64,000 bases of DNA, from positions 196,135-260,134 of the forward strand of contig VJWN01000002.1 in assembly GCA_007644065.1 (NCBI GenBank), given 5' to 3'. Made by a program: the position numbers and the translations under genes. Source of the stretch: Margaritispora aquatica. Its lineage: Eukaryota > Ascomycota > Leotiomycetes > Helotiales > Discinellaceae. Numbering within the stretch: position 1 is the first letter of the stretch; every line of letters starts with the position of its first letter. This document shows positions 57,422 through 64,000 of the stretch, in pieces. The notes under the pieces were generated by a model. The model did not search any database. It was not told the origin of the DNA and was given only the letters and a program-made list of their open reading frames with translations.

Positions 57422-60400
57422 ATGATGACTATCTTGTGCTCAGCTCTGCTGGGCCTTTGGCTCTGGACTAACGCTGGTAGGTTCGATGTCTACATCCATT
57501 ACACAGTGCTAACGAGACCTAGTCTTAGCTCTTGCAACTCCAATCTTTGAATCTTCAATCAATTCTGTGGAGAATCTCGAGGGTCGTGGGTTTCGTAATG
57601 GCATCACTCTTCGGATCCTCACAGTCGGTGCTTCGATTGTGTACGGATGTAAGTCTCTCGAATTGGACATTATGAGATAGATTACAGGATGTTTTGAGAC
57701 ACTTCACATAATGTACCTGAGAGAACAATATTAATCATATTCAGACAACTCACCTGATGCTAACGGCTTTCGTTATGCTTTACGAAACCAGCTTGTCTAT
57801 AATGGCAACCCAGTCAACATGATTGGAAGTGTCTCGACTGGAACTATGGCTGATAATCAGTGTGAAGGATGTAAGTTAATCATTAATACGTGAGATTTCA
57901 GCCTCTGGCAGCCATGCGCCAAATTTCAACAGAATTTTGCAGAGAACGGTACTTTGAACAGAGAAAAGACTTTATAGATTTAATGTCGAATCAAACTCAT
58001 ACTGACTTTAATTCCAACCAAGGGGGCGGTTTCGTAATCGATCAAATGTACGACAAAGTAGCCCTCGACCTCTCCCAAAAGCCAAATCTCATCCTCCTAC
58101 ATGTCGGGACCAACGACATGGGCCAAAACCTCGACGTCGGTAACGCGCATGTCAGACTCCGAGCACTCATCGAATGGATGTTCTCGCAGCTCCCAGGTGT
58201 TACGATTGTCGCATCGACTTTGCTCCCGAATGGCAATAACGATACGATGATGAGGGTGAGCGCGTTTAATGCTAAGATCCCAAATATGGTGCTTCAGCTG
58301 CAGGCTTTGGGGAGAAATATCACTTATGTCGATTTCTCGTCGTCGTGGTATAGTTTGGCTGATATTTCTTCTGATGGGTGAGTGCATCATTATCGGTAGA
58401 AACAGGATTTTGCTGATGAAGTCAGGATTCACCCCACTGCAGGTGGGTATCAGAAGATGGCTAAGACTTGGTATGGTAAGTCAAAAGTTCATAAACCACA
58501 TTCATTCAACCTAATATGTTAACTTATGCGCCGTCGCTTATTCTGAGCTCGTTTTGAAGACTTTGAACTGACTCTCAGTAGATGGAATTGCAGTAGCAGC
58601 CGGTGCCGGCATGATGCTACCCCCTCAGACCGTGGCTGGTGTTGATGATTTCACATATGCGACAACCACTTGTGACAAGATTCAAGGAAACGCCTATGGA
58701 CCGTTCCAAATCCAGCGTGGCTCGGGGTCTGATGATGGTCCATATGCACATACTGGTGTTAGTGTTGGTGGGTTTTCTGGATTCAGTAATCCCGCTTATG
58801 TTGGTTTCAATAATCCCTTGCCTGAGGGGGTATATTGGGCGGATGTGAGTGACTTTTCTTCTTGTTATTGAGTAAACACGCTAACTGTCGTGAAGATTAA
58901 TGGTGATGGAAGTAAGTCCGATGATTTGTTTCAACCTCTTACTCTAAATTTCTCATCGATCTTGCTTGCAGTTTGTTGCTAACCACACCTCTTCTCAGTC
59001 GATGATTATGTGTAGTAAGTATCTTTCCGAGCCTACATACTCTCCAAATTATATATTTATAACTACCTCAGTATTGCTGCCAATGCCAATGGCGGGTTTG
59101 GAGTTGCTCTCAGTCTTGGTGGAGGTGCTTTCGGAGAGTATCTGTACTTCACTTTCAACATGTTCTGCCTGCGTCGTGGCGTTCGCTTCGCAGATATGAC
59201 TGGTGATGGAAGGTAAACTAGAACTAGATCTAACATTACTGATGTCACACAAAAGCTGACTTGCATACAGGGATGACTACTGCTGCCTCTCACCTGCTGG
59301 AGATTTAGATTGTTGGCAAAACACTCCTGGTCCTGATCCAAGAAGTCCAATTTGGGTTGAGATGGGAAGAGTAAAGAACAGTGAAGGCTACGGGCAATCT
59401 CAAGTCAGACTAGCAGACATCGATGGAGATGGACGAGCAGAGTGAGCTATTCCTTGCCTCAAATTCGGGTTTACGAATCCACCAAAAAACTTGCTAACCA
59501 TGTGTAGCTACTGTATCATCAACATCTCCGGCGACACTTGGAGCATTTGGGGCTGGCATAATGGTGCCGTGGCTAATGTCGCACCTCAGAATTGGCACCC
59601 TCTTGGTGGTGTCATCAAAGGCTTGCCTCCACGTACTCTTTCGGGCTACAGATTCGTGGACTTGAATGGTGATCACAAAGATGATTGTGAGTCTCCATGA
59701 GATTGTGCTTCGTCTTTGCATCATGTTGATTAATCTAGTGGTCTGGGTGGATGAAAATGGTGCAGTTGAAACATGGATCAATCAACGAGGATGGGCGTAA
59801 GTCGTCGACTCAAAATGTGTCGTAGTCCTACTAACATGAATAGAACCGGTGGCTGGACTCCAGTATTTCAATACATGGGGTGAGTCCTCTTACACACTTC
59901 GTACAATCTTTTGGCTGACCAAAGCAGTGTCACCCACGGTGGTGCCGGACCTAACAATCCTCGAAATGTCACTTTCGGTGCATTCATGGGATCTGGACGA
60001 GCAGATTACAGCAGTAAGTACTAATCTCCTCAAGCGAGAAATACAAGAAGCAAGCTGATAGTATTCTAAGCGGTTACTCTTGTCCCAAATGCGAACTTCG
60101 CGATTCAAAATGTCTATGTTGATCGTTATCGAAATGATGATCACGGTGGGACACAAGTCAAAGCTGATGGTACTCGGTATTGCGATATGCGAGGATCGGG
60201 TTCAGATGACTTTGTGGTGAGTATTCTTTCTAATTTGTATTGTAGAGCTGCAGATCTAACCGAGTGTCATTATAGTATCTTTCGGCTGAGGGCGAGGTCA
60301 CTGTGCTAGAGAACAACCATCAATGGAATACTTCAATTTCGCCGTGGAATTATATTGGTATCGTCTATGCTACTGGGCGTCCTCGAGCTGAGGTGTGTAC

Positions 60401-62197
60401 CTGATTATGTCCCCCTCACAACTGAACGCTAACCTAGCATGCAGATTCATCTTGCTGATGTAAGTTTTTGCGATGATGGAAGTTGAGACCTGCTGACGAT
60501 TTAGTTCACTGGCGATGGCAAGTGCGACATTGTAAGCATTCTTTATTCTTGAGAAGACGATAGCTAATCCCATATAGTTGCTTGTCGACAGAGGCACAGG
60601 CGCCACGAGAATGATCAGAAATGACTGGGTCAATGGCCATTATGCATTCACCGACGTCGGCATCGTTACTGGAACAGCTCAGTGCCATGAGGGTTATGGA
60701 TGGGATCGACATGACATTAGCGTTCGATGGAACGACATCAATGGAGACGGTATGTAGATGACTAAACTTTCCGCCATGAAATATTGTACATATAGCTAAC
60801 TGTGTTTTAGGACGAGCTGATTTTCTATGCATGCAATCTAACGGCATCATAACCGGATATCTAAACCAAGGCATCGGTGTCATGATCTATCAAGGTCAAA
60901 TCAAGCACACTGAAGGAAGAGAGCGCAAGAATCTCAGACTAGCTGATGTAAGTGTCCTAAGATCTCCTATTTGTCGATGAGCCAAACCATTCTAGTGTTT
61001 TATTTTCACTAACCTGTGTGTATTAGATTGACGGAGATGGAAGAGATGATCTCGTCTGGCTCGACCCGAGGACTGGACAGATGCAGATGTGGAAGAACAT
61101 GGGGCCGTCTTCAAGTGCTATCCCTAGTGTTGATCCAGCTAGTGCGTTTGGCTGGTTAGACAAAGGATGGGTTGCGCCTGGTGGTGCGAACAGAGGTAGT
61201 GCGGTTGAGTTTGGAAATATCTATGGCATTGGGAGAGCGGATTATATTGGTAAGTCTTCTTCCACGATCTAATCTGAATACAGTTGGTCGTATCTGACTT
61301 TCTTTCTTTAGGTATTACCGCCCAGACAAATGTCGCATATGTCATGTTGTAAGTCACCATCACTCCTGGGGGTATTCAAAGCATGACCACTAACTCCCAA
61401 AAGCAATCTCTGCCCAGGTGGAGGTCTGGTAGCTGTCACGCCCACTCCGCCTTCTGGAGCTCCTAATGCACCTTGTTATCCTCTTGCTACCTGTAATCAA
61501 CCAACACACGTCCCTACGCCACCTACAACCACCACTGCACAACCTATCGATGGTGGTGGTGCGACTATCACTCCTGTTCCAATCGATGTTGTTCCAACTG
61601 ATCCCACTGGAAATAATGTAAGTGTTTCATCTCAGTTATTTTCGTACTACGCTTTGCATTTCATCTCATCCATTGAGATAAAGCCATTATCTCTCTCGCT
61701 TAACGCATAACCCAACTAAGCAAATAACACAACTGACCACAACCCAGGGCATACCCTACGTAGTCTACGGAATCTGGCTCCTCGACAACACCAACTTTAT
61801 CTGCAACGGTAACGGCGGCTGCACCGTCGACAGCTTCGAGCCCTCCTGGCGCTGGTGGATGGAATTCGGGTTTGCCACCACGCGCACCGACAACATCGGC
61901 ATCTGCGACCCGTACTACATGGACGGCGAGTGGCAGCCCACGACCACGGGCTCGACCGTCTCGCCGACGGAGGATGTGTTGACCGACATGGTGGTCCATC
62001 ATAGTACGTGCCATTTCTACAAGGGCGATAAGGTGTTTGCGACTGCGAATGAGGGCGATGTGGTGGGTTGGTTGGTCTGTGATAGATATTCTCCCGACGC
62101 GACGTGTTATAAGAAGACGAATGGAGGGAGTAGGTATTGTGCGCCCAATATGTTTAGTTATGGGAAGATGGAGTGTTGGTGGGATGGGACTGATTGA
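57422..62197 (+). CDS. Secreted SGNH-hydrolase with FG-GAP/VCBS-type repeats and Cys-rich C-terminal domain, 24 exons
   Basis: My exon set: 57422-57476, 57523-57648, 57745-57870, 58023-58377, 58426-58475, 58582-58844, 58896-58911, 58999-59014, 59072-59212, 59271-59441, 59508-59686, 59739-59796, 59844-59879, 59928-60013, 60071-60216, 60276-60392, 60445-60459, 60505-60531, 60578-60749, 60811-60947, 61027-61249, 61312-61348, 61404-61617, 61748-62197. Every junction is in phase, giving 1071 residues. A signal peptide (MMTILCSALLGLWLW) leads into an SGNH esterase domain: block I LTVGASIVYG (Ser present, the usual Asp is Ala), block III LLHVGTNDM, block V DGIHPTAGGY with the catalytic Asp and His. 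Then come about eight repeats with calcium-loop motifs (INGDGIDDY, MTGDGRDD, IDGDGRAD, FTGDGKCDI, INGDGRADF, IDGDGRDDL), a Pro/Thr linker, and a Cys-rich domain of about 150 residues that I do not recognise. It is probably an extracellular carbohydrate or polyester esterase; the substrate is unknown. Confidence 0.85.
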
Positions 62198-62569
62198 TTG
62201 ATCGGGTTGCTGGTTGCGATATTGTGGAAGGGAGAAAAGGAGGAAAAGACGAGAAGTGAAAGGGGGAGGGGCTGTGTTGTGCCCCATGATTGTGTTTTTG
62301 ATTAATTGCAATGGCGATAAGGTATTTTGTGAGTTTTTCTAGGTGATTTGTTAAAATGATCGGTGTTGTAGTGGTATTTCGTGCTATAAGACAAGGTAAG
62401 AGGATTGAATTTTCGTAGATTTCGAAATCTAAGACGCGCTTGGATCTGTTCGTTCTGAGCATTTCATCTGTCCCGAAAGAAAACCATTCAAACAGCGAGG
62501 TGTAGCCAAAAATCAAATCATTGACATTCATGGGTAATCTATTCCAAAACAATCAGAGTATTTACTCCA
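62198..62569. other. Convergent intergenic region
   Basis: A short gap between two 3' ends. No feature is seen. Confidence 0.4.
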
Positions 62570-63783
62570 TCACTTCGTCGTATTCTTCTCTACGATCCCC
62601 CTTGCAAACTCACCGAATGTAATACCCTGCTCTTCATCAACCAGCTCCCCTAAATTCGGCTGCGTGAACACCGCCAGCGTATTCCTCGCAATCTTACTCA
62701 CATACCCACTATCGTCTTCGACCCCGACACCAGGTCTGACACCCTTAACGAAATGCGGCACGGCTCTGAACTTCCCCTTCGTGATCCTTTGCAACGCCTC
62801 GCCTGTTTGGAATGCGATGCAATCCCGTGGGATCTTAACTTGCAGGGTCTGACCTGATCGAGACTGGATGTACAATCCTGCTTCTGGGTCTGGAGATGAA
62901 GGCAGCTCGCCCAGACTGGGTAAGAAGCGAGGTTGGTAGGCATACCCCATTGGCATAGCAGGCACCTGGCGGGTTTCGTTGATGAACATTGCAGACGTGA
63001 GACCCGTCAAACAGCCATGATCAAGATGCGTAGCGCACCAGTCGTCATCGCTAGCTGGCGGTGCCTCCTTCGGATCAACAGGAAAGTAGTGCAGCAGTCT
63101 CGCCTTGGTCGTCGTGGATGTCTTGACGACGTGCTCGAGGTAGCCGGGCTTGTAGCCCTCGATTTCCGTCTCCGCGTACTGGTCACAGGCTCGCGCTACC
63201 AGAACCGCGGTGTCGATTATCAGCCGACAGAGATCCTCGAACGTTTCTTGGAAACCGGAGATGTCGGGCCAGAGGTTCGGGGAGAGGTATTCTGGAAAGT
63301 TGTCTGTTGAGAACTCGGCGGTTTGTTTGGCACACGTGAGGGTGGGATCCACGTAGAAGGCACAGTTGGCATAGAAAGAGCCTTTGTTTGTGTCTATTTG
63401 CCCGTTCTTGAGAGTCTCTTTGCCTCGCGACCAGCCTGTTAGGTACTTTGAGGCTGGGTTCTCGATTTTGGCTGCATATTATTCGTTAGTGTGGTTGGTT
63501 GTGATCTGGAGTGATAGGGGCCTTACCGAGTCTGTATGGTGCGAGATTGCCGAGATACGACGAGTAAGACAAGAGACGATGTCTCAGCTCCGCAAACTGC
63601 TCCGGGACATCTTTCACTATGATGATACCTAGTGAGTCTGGTCCGAATGCTTCCTCTAATGTAGCGAAGGTGACTTTTCCTGCAAGCGGGTCAGATGACT
63701 GTTCTTTCAGCTCTAACTTCGAACGGGAAAGATATACCGTTCTTCAAGTCTTCAAGACTAACTGTTACTGCTCCTGAAACCAT
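62570..63783 (-). CDS. Fe(II)/2-oxoglutarate-type oxygenase (isopenicillin-N-synthase fold)
   Basis: Exons 63783-63738, 63679-63527 and 63471-62570 (introns 58 and 55 bp, phases match) encode 366 residues. The N-terminus VSLEDLKNGKVTFATLEEAF and GIIIVKDVPEQFAELRHRLL resembles the DIOX_N part of this superfamily. In the core, HLDHGCLTGL supplies the iron-binding His-x-Asp (about residues 215 and 217). The distal His is in FRAVPHFVKG (about 306) and the 2-oxoglutarate Arg in ARNTLAVF (about 329). RLLHYFPVDP before the metal motif is also typical. Members oxidise many small molecules, and the substrate cannot be told from sequence. No biosynthetic cluster is visible within the window, though the right flank is cut off. 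Confidence 0.85.
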
Positions 63784-64000
63784 TTTAATCAAGTACAAAT
63801 ATGATGCAAATATTTAGAAGAAGATGAGGGTTTCTACTCGGATTTATGGAAGTAAAGTAAGGTATGTCTCTCGGCCACTCCCGAGGCGCAACGGAGGTAT
63901 GATTCGCTTATTCGGGACTAGCGCGTCGAGCTTAACCAGACTTGGAGCTGTCTGGAAACGGCAGGTCTAAAAGTTCACTCCACCACAGCCAATTCACATA
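63784..64000. other. Promoter side of the oxygenase gene, window end
   Basis: Upstream sequence of the minus-strand oxygenase. No gene is seen before the window ends. Confidence 0.4.

Noticed and set aside
1..64000. tRNA genes
   Set aside because: I scanned for B-box-like GGTTCGAATCC patterns with a matching A box and cloverleaf and found none I could fold with confidence; a tRNAscan run would be decisive.

Overview
This is a window of a filamentous ascomycete genome (Pezizomycotina; the gene content suggests a leotiomycete, but that is inference). It has long intergenic gaps, genes on both strands, and GT..AG introns mostly of 42-65 bp with CTRAY-type branch points. It contains fungal families such as a fungal urease, PigL_N-like ankyrin proteins, a 2EXR protein and SAGA subunits. 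I worked out exon structures by reading splice sites and checking the phase of every junction; they are predictions, not transcripts. I see no tRNA, rRNA, CRISPR array or intact transposon.

Layout. 0.1-2.9 kb: ankyrin protein with a fungal STAND-type N-terminal domain and an in-frame TAG. 3.3-5.4 kb: unrecognised four-exon gene. 6.5-8.9 kb: SAGA subunit Ngg1/Ada3. 11.5-14.7 kb: complete seven-exon urease. 15.4-16.8 kb: nuclease-fold (Uma2-like) hypothetical protein. 17.8-20.0 kb: PA/TM/RING-H2 ubiquitin-ligase-like protein. 21.1-22.7 kb: Gcn5 acetyltransferase. 23.3-24.8 kb: OST5 and checkpoint clamp subunit Rad1 in close tandem. 25.3-28.7 kb: two decayed oxidoreductase genes (NmrA-like, Baeyer-Villiger-type monooxygenase). 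29.1-31.0 kb: 2EXR protein and a cytidine/blasticidin-S-deaminase-like enzyme. 31-34 kb: AT-rich stretch with one orphan membrane protein. 34.1-37.4 kb: SNM1/Artemis-type nuclease with a long acidic tail. 39.9-41.0 kb: unrecognised acidic/Ser-rich protein. 43.6-45.9 kb: second PigL_N-like ankyrin protein. 46.9-52.7 kb: Sfr1/Mei5, Hrd3 and a WDR89-like protein, all on the minus strand. 54.6-56.1 kb: BCS1-type AAA ATPase. 57.4-62.2 kb: a 24-exon secreted SGNH-hydrolase/FG-GAP-repeat protein. 62.6-63.8 kb: Fe(II)/2-oxoglutarate-type oxygenase.

How they relate. Most genes are ordinary housekeeping genes. The functional links I can support are Gcn5 with Ngg1 (the SAGA/ADA acetylation module), three DNA-repair genes (Rad1, the SNM1-type nuclease, Sfr1), and two ER quality-control or glycosylation genes (Hrd3, OST5). 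The accessory parts are the decayed oxidoreductase patch, the two ankyrin proteins, the Uma2-like protein and the SGNH/FG-GAP protein. The last is the most unusual locus: micro-exons of 15-27 nt and introns that repeatedly fall at the calcium-loop motifs of its repeats.
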